Shown: piece by piece, positions 1 through 8,300 of the stretch | Layout of the letters: each line of letters opens with the position of its first letter | Position numbering within the stretch: position 1 is the stretch's first letter | From: Rhodospirillales bacterium RIFCSPLOWO2_02_FULL_58_16 | GTDB lineage: Bacteria > Pseudomonadota > Alphaproteobacteria > Rhodospirillales > 2-02-FULL-58-16 | Length of the DNA: 39,877 nucleotides | Direction of reading: 5' to 3' | NCBI GenBank assembly: GCA_001830425.1 | Contig: MIAA01000001.1 | Location: forward strand, 105,045 to 144,921 | Position numbers and translations under genes: made by a program | The notes under the pieces: model-generated | The model's input: only the letters and a program-made list of their open reading frames with translations | The model's database searches: none | What the model was told of the DNA's origin: nothing

Positions 1-1033
1 TTTTCTCGGTAATCAGGAAGCCTGCGATCTGCTCGGGGAAAACGGAGCCGGTGGGATGGTATTGGACCGAGTCCATGTTCAGCAGCTTGGCGCCGGCACG
101 GTAAGCCATGACCAGACCATCGCCGGTCGCCCCGTAGTGATTGGTGGTGGCAAAGCCGCGAATATGAAGCCGTCCGAAACCGCCGGTGGCGACAAGGGTC
201 GCCTTGGCCTTGATAACGTGGAATTGCTCGGTGTCGAGGCTGTAGCAAACGGCGCCGGCGCAGCGGCCCTTGTCGTCCATGATCAGTTCTATCGCCGGCA
301 AGAACTCGCGGTAGGTTATCATTTTCGGATGGTTCTTAACTTCGTCCATCAGGGTGCGCATGATAATGGCGCCGGTGTAGTCGCGGCACGACAGCATCCG
401 CTTCCTCGACGTGCCGCCGCCGTGGAGCGCCTGCATCGAGCCGTCCTCCATCTTGTCCCAGATGACGCCCATGTCTTCCAGCCACTTGACCACCTCGGGG
501 CCGTCCTCGGTCAGGGCGCGCACCAGTTCCGGCTTGTTGGTGAAGTGACCGCCGCCGATGGCGTCGAGATAATGGCGGGTCGGCGAATCGGTGCGCGAGA
601 CGGCGGCCTGCATGCCGCCCTGCGACATCATGGAATTAGCGTCGCCGAGTCGGAGCTTGGTGACGATAAAAGACTTGACGCCTTGCTGCATGGCGGTGAT
701 CGCCGCTCCGCAACCGGCGCCGCCGCCGCCGATGATAAGCAAATCGGTTACATGATGCGGATTGTCCAGATCGACCCGCTCCGGCCTTACCCACGAATGG
801 GATTCAAGAATCTCGGCGACTTCGGAGGTCATCATCTCGCCCTTGTTGGGGCCGACATTAACCTTGCGCTTGGAGTCCTTCTTGTAGTCGGGATGATAAT
901 TATCAAGCGCGTGCTGGCGTTCCTCGGCGTTCATCGGCGGGAAGACCGGATTCCCCGTTCTCTCCAGATCAAGCCTTTTGGCTCTGGTCTGAACAACCTT
1001 TTTCAGAGATTCCGCCATGTAATCCGGATACAT
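1..1033 (-). CDS. Fumarate reductase/succinate dehydrogenase-type flavoprotein subunit (partial, 3' end outside window)
   Basis: The first 344 residues are visible; the gene runs off the left edge. A stretch of about 95 residues precedes the Rossmann FAD motif IIGGGGAGCGAA (residues 100-111). It is followed by MSQGGMQAA (136-144), the FAD segment TLVATGGFGR (279-288) and QYHPTG (324-329), all typical of the SdhA/FrdA/NadB superfamily. The histidine that binds FAD covalently in classical SdhA appears to be replaced by Asn134 or a neighbour, so FAD is probably bound non-covalently. The ATG at 1033 has AGGAG six bases upstream; a second ATG at 1018 is less well placed. It lies 44 bases after the iron-sulfur gene on the same strand, so the two likely form a soluble or peripherally bound two-subunit dehydrogenase or reductase. 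Whether it reduces fumarate, oxidises succinate or uses another substrate cannot be told. No membrane anchor gene is visible. Confidence 0.85.
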   Translation of the reverse strand, partial: MYPDYMAESLKKVVQTRAKRLDLERTGNPVFPPMNAEERQHALDNYHPDYKKDSKRKVNVGPNKGEMMTSEVAEILESHSWVRPERVDLDNPHHVTDLLIIGGGGAGCGAAITAMQQGVKSFIVTKLRLGDANSMMSQGGMQAAVSRTDSPTRHYLDAIGGGHFTNKPELVRALTEDGPEVVKWLEDMGVIWDKMEDGSMQALHGGGTSRKRMLSCRDYTGAIIMRTLMDEVKNHPKMITYREFLPAIELIMDDKGRCAGAVCYSLDTEQFHVIKAKATLVATGGFGRLHIRGFATTNHYGATGDGLVMAYRAGAKLLNMDSVQYHPTGSVFPEQIAGFLITEK

Positions 1034-1077
1034 CTAACACTCCTGAATGCGCGCAACGCAGTATTTACGGGGACCGA

Positions 1078-1809
1078 CTATTCCATGTCTCTGTCGTAGT
1101 AAGCCTTCTTCAGCTTGTCATGGCCCATGGCCATCAACTCTTCATATTCCTTGTCAAAGACGCCGTCTTTGACCTGCTTGACCCGCACCGCCAGTTCCGG
1201 GCTTTCCTTGCGCAGATAGCGGCCATAAAGGCGCTTGCCGAGGATTCCCACCTTGTGCTGGACGATCTCGGCCGGGCAGCGCATGGCGCACAAGCCGCAG
1301 CAGACGCAATCGAACGACAGGTCCATAAGCGATTCGATATCGCCGCGCATGGCGGCGTTCACATAGTCCATGACCTCAAGTCCCTGCGGACACACCTTGG
1401 TGCAGGTGTTGCATGAGACACAGCGGAAAACCACGGGATAAATCTTCTGGATGGTGGCGACGGTCGGTTCCAGATCCTCAAGATTATAGATCGCCTTCTG
1501 GACGGGGAAGGCCGGGATCTGGGTAACGATCATGCCTTCCTTGACAAGGGTGGTGCAGGCCAGTCCGGAATAAATTTTGTAATCGCCGGGAAGACGATAG
1601 ATGGTGCCGCAGGCGCCGCAATAACCCTCCCGGCATCCGGCGCCGCGTATGATCTGCTGACCGGCATATTCGATAGCCCCCATGATCGTCGCTTCAGCGG
1701 GAACGTGATAAAGCTTGCCCATGATGTAAATAGTCGCCATGCGCAATTTGGAATCATCCTGCGCGGCTCCGGCTTTCATCCTGGATTTTGCCTTTTTGTC
1801 GCTGCTCAT
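1078..1809 (-). CDS. Iron-sulfur subunit with one 2Fe-2S and two 4Fe-4S sites, partner of the flavoprotein
   Basis: This 243-residue protein transfers electrons for the flavoprotein encoded just downstream. The N-terminal half carries a ferredoxin-type 2Fe-2S site with Cys59, Cys64, Cys67 and Cys85 (CREGYCGAC then SGLAC). The C-terminal half has two clusters: Cys130/133/136/140 (CVSCNTCTKVCP) and Cys168/171/174/178 (CVCCGLCAMRCP, with an extra Cys170). This is the SdhB/FrdB-like arrangement, but both C-terminal sites have the full CxxCxxCxxxCP spacing of 4Fe-4S clusters; classical SdhB binds 3Fe-4S at one site. The open frame extends upstream to 2100 into tlyA, but ATG 1809 is the sensible start: it is preceded by GGGG and the upstream extension is arginine- and proline-rich and non-homologous in character. 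Thiol:fumarate reductase TfrB and other FrdB-like proteins are alternatives. Confidence 0.85.
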   Translation of the reverse strand: MSSDKKAKSRMKAGAAQDDSKLRMATIYIMGKLYHVPAEATIMGAIEYAGQQIIRGAGCREGYCGACGTIYRLPGDYKIYSGLACTTLVKEGMIVTQIPAFPVQKAIYNLEDLEPTVATIQKIYPVVFRCVSCNTCTKVCPQGLEVMDYVNAAMRGDIESLMDLSFDCVCCGLCAMRCPAEIVQHKVGILGKRLYGRYLRKESPELAVRVKQVKDGVFDKEYEELMAMGHDKLKKAYYDRDME

Positions 1810-1970
1810 CGTGATATCCCCGTGTGCAACAGTGGAGGGCTTCCGTCCCTTTAAAAACAACAGATAACGAACGGAAACCGGACTCGGTAAGGATGTTTGC
1901 GGAGGGTGAAGTTGGGAACACCCGCTAGGGGAGCGATTTGTTCTCTTTAGGGCGGGACGCCACCTGCCCG

Positions 1971-2717
1971 TTAGGGTAGCTTGCGCCGCGCCGCGATAAG
2001 AAATTCCTTGTTGCCTTCGGGGCCGGTGATCGGGCTTTCGGTTATGCCGAGCGCCGTCCAGCCGGGCCGGGCGTCGAGCCAGCCGTGAATGCGTCGGCAT
2101 ACTTCCTCGTGCACCACCGGATCGCGGACTACGCCCTTGCTCCCCACTTTATCCCTGCCGGCCTCGAACTGCGGCTTGATCAGGGCGATCAGGCAAGCGT
2201 CGGGCGCGGCCAGGGCCATGCCCGCCGGCAGGATCGTTTCCAGGCCGATGAAACCGGCGTCACAAACGATCATGGAAACAGGATCGGGAATCTGCGCGGC
2301 GGTCAAATAGCGGGCGTTGGTCTTCTCCACCACCGCCACCCGATCATCATTCCTGAGCTTCCAGGCCAGTTGGCCGTAGCCGACATCGACGGCATAGACC
2401 TTGGCGGCGCCGCGACTCAACAGCACGTCGGTAAATCCCCCCGTGGAAGCGCCGATGTCCAGACACGTCAGGCCGTTTACGTCGATGGCGAAATGATTCA
2501 GCCCATGGTCCAGCTTGACGCCGCCCCGCGATACCCAGGGGTGATCGCCGCCGCGCACCTCCAGCGGAGCATCCTCAGCCGTTTGCCGCCCCGGTTTATC
2601 AAGACGCTTGCCGCCGCTGAACACCGCTCCGGCCATGACCAGCGCCTGCGCCCTGGTCCGGCTTTCGGCCAGGCCGCGTTCGACCAGCAACTGATCGAGA
2701 CGATATTTAGTCGCCAT
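1971..2717 (-). CDS. tlyA: TlyA-family rRNA 2'-O-methyltransferase (S4 domain + FtsJ-like fold)
   Basis: 248 residues, the usual TlyA length. Residues 2-62 form an S4 RNA-binding domain (RLDQLLVERGL). The catalytic domain follows, with WVSRGGVKLD (61-70, candidate catalytic Lys68), the SAM loop LDIGASTGGFTD (86-97), CDAGFIGL (152-159) and LIKPQFEAGR (179-188, Lys181). The family methylates ribose 2'-OH groups of 16S and/or 23S rRNA; some members are annotated as hemolysins. The start lies 11 bases inside the end of the MFS gene, so the two are translationally linked. In many alphaproteobacteria tlyA directly follows dxs; here dxs is at the far end of the window (37345-39267). CDAGFIGL departs slightly from the more common DVSFISL. 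Confidence 0.88.
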   Translation of the reverse strand: MATKYRLDQLLVERGLAESRTRAQALVMAGAVFSGGKRLDKPGRQTAEDAPLEVRGGDHPWVSRGGVKLDHGLNHFAIDVNGLTCLDIGASTGGFTDVLLSRGAAKVYAVDVGYGQLAWKLRNDDRVAVVEKTNARYLTAAQIPDPVSMIVCDAGFIGLETILPAGMALAAPDACLIALIKPQFEAGRDKVGSKGVVRDPVVHEEVCRRIHGWLDARPGWTALGITESPITGPEGNKEFLIAARRKLP

Positions 2718-3876
2718 CCTTCAAGGCCCTCGCCCCGAGGAAGGCGACCACGATCATTACCGCCGATCCGGCGTAATAAGGCCAATCGCTGCCGAGAAAA
2801 GAAAACAGAACCCCGGCCCAGGCCGGGCCGAGCACTCTGGACAGGATGGTGGCCGAGCGGGCAACGCCCATTACTCCGCCCTGCTCGTCTTCTCCCACCT
2901 GCAACGAAATCAGGCTGTTCAGCGACGGCGTGATTATGGAGAAACCATAGGCGACGATGATCATGGCGACCCCCAGCAGCGGCAGCGAATGGGCAAAGGG
3001 GATCATCCCGACGCCGACGGCCAGCGCCACCGCTCCATGGACAATCAGCCGCGCCTCGCCGAAGACGCCCGCCAAACGACCGATCAACATTCCCTGGATA
3101 ACGGCGCCCATCAGGCCGACGAAGGCGAACATATAGCCGTTCTGCTCCGGCCCCCAGCCGAAGCGGCGCTCGGTCCACATGGCGAAAGTGGTCTCCAGCC
3201 CGGCGAAGACGAATACCGCAAGGAAGGACAGCATAATCAACGACCCTACCCTGGGCCGCGACAGGATTTCGATAAAATAGCGCAGACGTTTTTTCGGCTC
3301 GCTCGCCGCCAGCCGGCTGCGTATTTCCTGAGACAAAGATTCTTTGAGAATGAACGCGGCCATAATTAGGGCGACGGTAGATAATGCGGCGGCGGCAAAC
3401 GCCGGAGTCTGGTAATCGGCGTTAAAAGGATCGGAACCGGCGAGTACGCCGCCGATGGCCGGCCCGGCGATAAAGCCGAGGCCGAAGGCGGCGCCGATCG
3501 TCCCCATGCCCTTGGCCCGATTCTCCGGCGTCGTCACGTCGGCCACATAGGCGAAGGCCGCCGAAATGTTGCCGGCCATAACGCCGCCTAACGCCCTCGC
3601 CGCGAACAGCGTCCACAGGCTTTCGGCCATGCCCAGCCATATGTAGGAAACGGCGGCTCCGGCCAGAGTCATCAGCAACACCGGACGCCGCCCCAGGCGA
3701 TCGCTCATCCGCCCCCACATCGGCGCCGCCAGAAACTGGGTCAGCGAATAGGTGGCCATCACCAGCCCGACCGTCGCCGGGGATGCCTGGAAATGCTCGG
3801 CATAGAAAGGCAGAAGCGGAATGATTATGCCGAAGCCGACAAGGTCGATGAAGACGATAAGGAACAGAATCAACAT
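2707..3876 (-). CDS. MFS transporter, TetA-like drug/H+ antiporter family
   Basis: 389 residues with about 12 hydrophobic segments, the length and hydropathy of TetA-type major facilitator exporters. The first helix contains DLVGFGIIIPLLP, and the loop between helices 2 and 3 carries motif A, GRMSDRLGRRPV (55-66), both characteristic of the class B/TetA-like DHA1 group. The likely role is proton-driven efflux of a small amphiphilic compound across the inner membrane. The substrate cannot be read from sequence and a tetracycline claim would be unsafe. It follows the MotB-like gene by 15 bases and overlaps tlyA by 11, so it is probably co-transcribed. The Shine-Dalgarno is weak, but homology of the first helix supports ATG 3876. 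Confidence 0.85.
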   Translation of the reverse strand: MLILFLIVFIDLVGFGIIIPLLPFYAEHFQASPATVGLVMATYSLTQFLAAPMWGRMSDRLGRRPVLLMTLAGAAVSYIWLGMAESLWTLFAARALGGVMAGNISAAFAYVADVTTPENRAKGMGTIGAAFGLGFIAGPAIGGVLAGSDPFNADYQTPAFAAAALSTVALIMAAFILKESLSQEIRSRLAASEPKKRLRYFIEILSRPRVGSLIMLSFLAVFVFAGLETTFAMWTERRFGWGPEQNGYMFAFVGLMGAVIQGMLIGRLAGVFGEARLIVHGAVALAVGVGMIPFAHSLPLLGVAMIIVAYGFSIITPSLNSLISLQVGEDEQGGVMGVARSATILSRVLGPAWAGVLFSFLGSDWPYYAGSAVMIVVAFLGARALKDGD

Positions 3877-3891
3877 GTTGAGAAAGCCGGC

Positions 3892-5001
3892 CTAGCGCTG
3901 GGTGAGTTTCAACTCGATGCGACGATTGCGACGCATTCCGATTTCATCCTTGCGATCATCCAGCGGATAGAATTCGGCGAAGCCGGCCGCCGTCAGGCGA
4001 TGGGGCGGAATCCCCTGTCCGACAAGGAAAGTCACCACCGAAATGGCGCGGGCCGAGGAAAGCTCCCAGTTGGAGGGAAACCTGGCGGTTTTAATCGGCG
4101 CCCTGTCGGTATGCCCGTCAATCTGGAGTATCCAGTCGATGCCTTCGGGAATCCTGGCGGATATTTCCAACAGGGTTTGGGCCAGCCGCCCGAGCTGCAC
4201 CTTGCCTTCTTCGCCAAGCTGGTCCGAGGCGCTGGCGAACAGCACCTCGGATTGAAAGACGAAGCGGTCGCCGACGATCCTTACGTCCTTCTGGTCGCCC
4301 AGCACCTCGCGCAGACGACCGAAAAATTCGGAGCGGTAACGCGACAGCTCATGCACTTTGGCGGCCAGCGCGGCGTTCAGGCGCTTGCCCAGGGAAACGA
4401 TCTGCACGTCCTGGCTCTCGGCTTTCTTTTCGGCCGCATCGAGAACTGCGGACAATTGAGCCAGTTGTTCGCGCAGGGCCGCCATCTGCTTGTTAAGCAA
4501 CGCCACCTGGGCGCGGGCGCTTTCCGAGATATTCTTTTCCTCAATCACCGCCGCCTGTGATTGATCGAGCTTGCCCGACATCTCGGCGATCCTTGTCTCC
4601 ATCTCCTCCTTGAGCGCCCGCAGGGCCGCCAGATCTCCGCTTAATTTGACGACTTCGGCAAGACTGCTCTCCGCCTTGCTTTCAAGAAAACCGACGTAGG
4701 CGTTGAGTTCGTCGCGCTTGATAACCGAAGCCTGCAATTCATCGGAAAGCTGGGTCACGTTGAGCCGCAGGTCATCGGCATTCTTGCGCTCCATGGCCAG
4801 CAGGCCGGCCAGTTCGCTGATCTGACCTTCAAGCCTTTTCAGCGCCTGATCGCGGCTGGCGATGGCTTGGCCCAGAAAGAACTGCGCCAGCACGAAAATC
4901 ATCAACAAAAAGATGATTACCATCAACAGCGTCGACAGGGCGTCGACGAATCCGGGCCAGATATTGGTGGCGCGCGGCGAACGACGGGCAAGGGTGGCCA
5001 T
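3892..5001 (-). CDS. MotB/OmpA-like stator protein of an envelope motor-type complex
   Basis: 369 residues in three parts. One N-terminal transmembrane helix (about 16-44) carries Asp20 in GFVDALSTLL, the position equivalent to the ion-carrying Asp of MotB/TolR/ExbD. A long predicted coiled coil spans about 50-215. A C-terminal OmpA/MotB peptidoglycan-binding domain (about 245-369) includes IDGHTDR (294-300), NWELSSARA and RRNRRIEL (357-364). It starts 11 bases after the MotA-like gene, whose TAG stop forms part of this gene's TAGGAG ribosome site, so the two are tightly coupled. The extended coiled coil is unlike flagellar MotB. It probably harvests the ion gradient with the MotA-like partner and anchors the complex to the cell wall. 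The physiological role is unknown. Confidence 0.85.
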   Translation of the reverse strand: MATLARRSPRATNIWPGFVDALSTLLMVIIFLLMIFVLAQFFLGQAIASRDQALKRLEGQISELAGLLAMERKNADDLRLNVTQLSDELQASVIKRDELNAYVGFLESKAESSLAEVVKLSGDLAALRALKEEMETRIAEMSGKLDQSQAAVIEEKNISESARAQVALLNKQMAALREQLAQLSAVLDAAEKKAESQDVQIVSLGKRLNAALAAKVHELSRYRSEFFGRLREVLGDQKDVRIVGDRFVFQSEVLFASASDQLGEEGKVQLGRLAQTLLEISARIPEGIDWILQIDGHTDRAPIKTARFPSNWELSSARAISVVTFLVGQGIPPHRLTAAGFAEFYPLDDRKDEIGMRRNRRIELKLTQR

Positions 5002-5012
5002 TACCCGCGCTC

Positions 5013-6170
5013 CTAGCGGTCGGAGTTGCCGGGAGAGGCGGATTCAGAGACGCCGGCGATGGTGCGCGCCAGCAGTTTTATTTCGCTGCGCAGGCTTTGA
5101 ATAATTTCGTTGCGCCCGGAATTCATCTCCTCAAGCAGTCGCGCCATGTAGACGTCCAGGTTGCGGATATGGGTGCGCGTCGCCTCGTCAAGCCCGTCGG
5201 CCCGCGCCGTTCCCCTGCCGTCAAAAAGTTTGACCAGAACGTTCTTGGTCTCCACCTGGGTTTCCGCCATCTTCATCATCAGCGATTGCTCGGTGCGCAT
5301 GTGATCGGTCAGCGTCCCCACCTTTTCACCAAGCTCCATCATCCGGTGCTCGGCCGAGACGCGGTTTTCCTCGCCCTTGATCAATGTGCGTTGCAGGTTT
5401 TCAAGGCCGTCCGCCATCTGCTCAAGCAACGCCTGAACGTAAGCCGGGACCGACTGGTCGCCGTCCCCGGATAATGAGCCGCCGGAAAGCCTGGTCAGGC
5501 TCGACAGCCATTCCTCCAGGTCGTTGTAAAAACGGTTCTGCGCCTGTCCCGCCTGCAAATCCAGAAAGCCGAGGATCAGGGAGCCGGAAAGACCGAACAA
5601 CGATGTGGAAAAGGCCGTTCCCATGCCGTGAAGCGGCATCTTCAGGCCGTCCTGCAATTTGCCGAACATATCGACGACATCGCCGCCGGCCGACAGCCCG
5701 CTTATAACGTTGCCGATTGATGAGATCGTCTCAAGAAGCCCCCAAAAAGTCCCCAGCAGGCCCAGAAAGATCAACAATCCGATATTGTACCTGGACAGAT
5801 CGCGGGATTCATCAAGGCGAAAATAGATGCCGTCCAGCAGCGAGCGCATGGACATGGCCGACAGTTTCAGTTTGTCCTTGCGCCCGCCCATCATGTTCGC
5901 CATCGACGCCAGCAGTTTGGGCGGCTTGTGATGAGACAGGCCTGTCTGAGGATTGCGGAAGTTATTGATCCACGCGGCCTCCGGGTAAAGCATCGTCACT
6001 TGGCGGAAATTATAAAACACCCCCAACAGCAATACGCCGAGAATCAACCCGTTAAGCGGGGCGTTGGACATGAACGCCCCCTTCAGCGGCATGTACAGAA
6101 CGCCGCACACAGTCACCACGATCATAAAGAATATAATCATCCGGACGAGAAAACGTCTCGGCAGAGCCAT
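5013..6170 (-). CDS. MotA/TolQ/ExbB-like proton-channel protein with cytoplasmic coiled-coil tail
   Basis: 385 residues. Hydrophobic segments are near 9-29, 38-54, 128-150 and 186-206, the four-helix plan of MotA. A cytoplasmic loop lies between helices 2 and 3, and the last two helices carry GLLGTFWGLLETISS (137-151) and GMGTAFSTSLFGLSGSLILG (182-201), which match the MotA/TolQ/ExbB family core. After helix 4 a charged, coiled-coil-like tail of about 170 residues (about 207-372) extends into the cytoplasm, longer than in MotA or ExbB. Its MotB-like partner is 11 bases downstream and a periplasmic proline-rich OmpA-like protein is 37 bases upstream. The set looks like an ion-driven trans-envelope machine. 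It is probably not the flagellar stator, because of the tail and the third partner. Confidence 0.85.
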   Translation of the reverse strand: MALPRRFLVRMIIFFMIVVTVCGVLYMPLKGAFMSNAPLNGLILGVLLLGVFYNFRQVTMLYPEAAWINNFRNPQTGLSHHKPPKLLASMANMMGGRKDKLKLSAMSMRSLLDGIYFRLDESRDLSRYNIGLLIFLGLLGTFWGLLETISSIGNVISGLSAGGDVVDMFGKLQDGLKMPLHGMGTAFSTSLFGLSGSLILGFLDLQAGQAQNRFYNDLEEWLSSLTRLSGGSLSGDGDQSVPAYVQALLEQMADGLENLQRTLIKGEENRVSAEHRMMELGEKVGTLTDHMRTEQSLMMKMAETQVETKNVLVKLFDGRGTARADGLDEATRTHIRNLDVYMARLLEEMNSGRNEIIQSLRSEIKLLARTIAGVSESASPGNSDR

Positions 6171-6207
6171 GGCGGAAATTGCCTCCGGAGGTTAGGACCT
6201 TAAATCA

Positions 6208-7311
6208 TCAACGATCAATGATATTCAGATCGACGCGGTTCATCGGCTCGTCGGGGGCCTTATCCCCGAGCGCACGCACATCGATTCTTGTGCTGCGAAC
6301 GCCGGCCTCGATCAGATAGGACCGCACCGCCAGGGCGCGTGACAGCGCCAACCTTCGGGCTTTGCTGGCGGAAAGTCCTCCGCCGCCGGCATAGGCCAGA
6401 AGTTGAAGGCGCAGTTCTTCTTTTTCCTTCAATTTGGCCGCCAGGGAATCGAGGCCGCCCTTCGCTTCGACAGGCAGCATGGTAACGTCTGAACTGAATG
6501 TCACCCGCATGACTTGTCCCAGCGCCAACGGAGAACCGGCGGCGGGGAGAGAGGCCTGTTGTTGCTTAACCGGCGGCGACGCGATTACCGGCGCGGCGAT
6601 TTGAGGAGGCGACGGCGGCGCTATTGTCGGCGCTGCGGTTTGGGGAGGCGGTGGAGTCTTCTCAATCATGGAGGACGGCGCCGGCGGCATCGGCGCCTTG
6701 ATCACGGAGGACGACGGCAACGGCGGCGGAGCCTTGGCGGCAACAATCGGCGCAGGCGGCGGCGCTATTGTCGGGACAGCGATCTGGGGAGGAGGCGGCG
6801 GCGCTTTGTCCATGCTTTCCGAAGCGACGTTTACCGGGGCTATGTTTACCGGCTTGCCGCTCTTCCTCGCCGGCTCCGGTTCATCTGTCGGCGGCGGCGG
6901 AAGATCCATGCTCTTGGCGACTAAAGGTTTGGCCGGCGCCTTTTTAGGCGGCGGGGCCATGCCTGTTTCCGTGGGATTGCCTGATTGGTCGGCGACGCCG
7001 GAATCGGGCCTCTTGAGCTGAATTCTTTCAGCGCCGGGCGAAGCGATAACCCTTGAAACCGGGAAATCCACCCCCGGAAACAAAAGCGATTGTCCGCCGC
7101 CCGATGACGGCAAAGCGCCGGGGACGAAAGTTTTCGCCCCGAAGCCCCCGTCATGGATAACGCCCAAGTCGATAACGACATTGGGGTCCGACGTATCGAA
7201 ATAAGGATACTGCTGCGCGTAAGCCTTGCTTACCGTCAGCGCCGGCGCCGCCCAGAAAGCGGCAACCGCACATGACCCGATAACACGAGTTAAGCGACGG
7301 AGGTTTCTCAT
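6208..7311 (-). CDS. Periplasmic proline-rich protein with C-terminal OmpA-like domain
   Basis: 367 residues. An N-terminal signal peptide (hydrophobic core about 10-28, likely cleavage after AYA at 30-32) leads into a glycine-rich segment. Next comes a proline/alanine-rich region (about 118-262) with repeated PPPP, APTIAPP and KAPPP elements, and then a C-terminal OmpA-like domain (about 265-367) with VTFSSDVTML and SKARRLALSRALAVRSYL. The proline-rich stretch resembles the periplasm-spanning part of TonB or TolA, but there is no N-terminal anchor. The start at 7311 has GGGGGA seven to eight bases upstream. It precedes the MotA-like and MotB-like genes, so I infer it is the outer, cell-wall-associated part of that machine. 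It could also act independently as a peptidoglycan-binding lattice protein. Confidence 0.75.
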   Translation of the reverse strand: MRNLRRLTRVIGSCAVAAFWAAPALTVSKAYAQQYPYFDTSDPNVVIDLGVIHDGGFGAKTFVPGALPSSGGGQSLLFPGVDFPVSRVIASPGAERIQLKRPDSGVADQSGNPTETGMAPPPKKAPAKPLVAKSMDLPPPPTDEPEPARKSGKPVNIAPVNVASESMDKAPPPPPQIAVPTIAPPPAPIVAAKAPPPLPSSSVIKAPMPPAPSSMIEKTPPPPQTAAPTIAPPSPPQIAAPVIASPPVKQQQASLPAAGSPLALGQVMRVTFSSDVTMLPVEAKGGLDSLAAKLKEKEELRLQLLAYAGGGGLSASKARRLALSRALAVRSYLIEAGVRSTRIDVRALGDKAPDEPMNRVDLNIIDR

Positions 7312-7469
7312 ATGCCGGTCCCCCGATAATTCAAATTGACCATTGCCGACACTTCACAACACCGACCATTAACAATTCTAAAAGATTTTGAAGAAAATAG
7401 CCAAGGGGCGCCCCGCGCACAACCTATTTGCCTGATAATAGCGCATTCAGAGAGGTTAGAGAGCATTAA

Positions 7470-8300
7470 TTATTCCGCTTTCTGGTCTTTCGCGGCTTTT
7501 TTTTCATTTGCCGATTCGCGGAGAATTTTCCCCAACGGCCCGTGCAAAGGGTCATTGGCGGCCAGAATCGAACCGCCGGACATCATATCCTGGCCGCCCT
7601 CTATGTCGCTGACGAAGCCGCCGGCCTCACGCACAATTATGATGCCTGCAGAGATGTCCCAAGGCTTAAGTCCGGTCTCCCAGAAGCCGTCATAGCGTCC
7701 GGCCGCCACATAAGCCAGATCAAGCGCCGCCGAACCGAAGCGCCTCACCCCGGCGGAAACCGCCATCACCGCCTTGAGTTGTCTCAGGAAAAGGGGGTGA
7801 TCGCGCACGCCCTTGAAGGGAATGCCGGTGGCGAACAGGGATTCATCCATATTATGACGGTTGGATACCCTGATGCGGCGACCGTTCAAATGCGCTCCCT
7901 GCCCCTTCTCGGCGGTAAACATCTGATCGTGCACAGGCTCATAGATAACCCCGGCAAAAGGCTCGCCGTCGCGTTCAAGAGCAATGGATATGGCGAAATG
8001 AGGGATGCCGTGCAGAAAATTCGTCGTGCCGTCCAGGGGATCGACGACCCAGCGATTGGAAGTGTCCGAGCCGACGATCTCTCCCCTTTCCTCCAACAGA
8101 AAGCCGAAGTTGGGCCGCGCCTTGTTCAGTTCGATGCGAATGACATTTTCGGCGGTTTTATCGGCGGCGCACACAAAGTCGGCAGGCCCCTTTTTTGAGA
8201 CCTGAAGATTTTCAACCTCGCCGAAGTCGCGCACCAGTTTACGCGCCGCCTTGCGCGCCGCGCCGGACATTACGTTGATAAGGGGGGATTGACGATGCAC
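7470..8300 (-). CDS. suhB: Inositol monophosphatase family phosphatase (SuhB-like)
   Basis: 276 residues. Metal-binding motif 1 is WVVDPLDGTTNF (84-95, with Asp87, Asp90 and upstream Glu70/71). Motif 2 is the PWDISAG stretch near residue 218, followed by REAGGFVSD. These are diagnostic of Mg2+-dependent lithium-sensitive inositol monophosphatases. In bacteria the family dephosphorylates inositol phosphates, and SuhB also has roles in rRNA transcription. The start is GTG at 8300, overlapping the last base of the efp stop. The early residues QSPLINVM match the family N-terminus, which favours it over ATG 8270. It is probably co-transcribed with efp. The 158 bases that follow, before the OmpA-like gene, may hold a separate promoter. 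Confidence 0.88.
   Translation of the reverse strand: MHRQSPLINVMSGAARKAARKLVRDFGEVENLQVSKKGPADFVCAADKTAENVIRIELNKARPNFGFLLEERGEIVGSDTSNRWVVDPLDGTTNFLHGIPHFAISIALERDGEPFAGVIYEPVHDQMFTAEKGQGAHLNGRRIRVSNRHNMDESLFATGIPFKGVRDHPLFLRQLKAVMAVSAGVRRFGSAALDLAYVAAGRYDGFWETGLKPWDISAGIIIVREAGGFVSDIEGGQDMMSGGSILAANDPLHGPLGKILRESANEKKAAKDQKAE

Noticed and set aside
56-1099. Long plus-strand open frame at the left edge
   Set aside because: It is the reverse shadow of the flavoprotein gene, whose minus-strand frame carries clear FAD motifs and a good ribosome site.
2707-3876. Tetracycline resistance determinant
   Set aside because: The transporter has TetA-like motifs, but the family includes many unrelated exporters, there is no TetR gene beside it and the setting is chromosomal housekeeping.
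3892-6170. Zorya anti-phage system (ZorA/ZorB-like pair)
   Set aside because: The MotA/MotB-like pair superficially fits, but no ZorC, ZorD or ZorE-like gene is nearby. The neighbours are an MFS exporter, tlyA and an OmpA-like protein, and the set looks like a housekeeping locus.
7405-7425. GGGGCGCCCC palindrome downstream of suhB as a terminator
   Set aside because: It has no loop and no following T-run on the minus strand, so it is not convincing as a terminator or operator.
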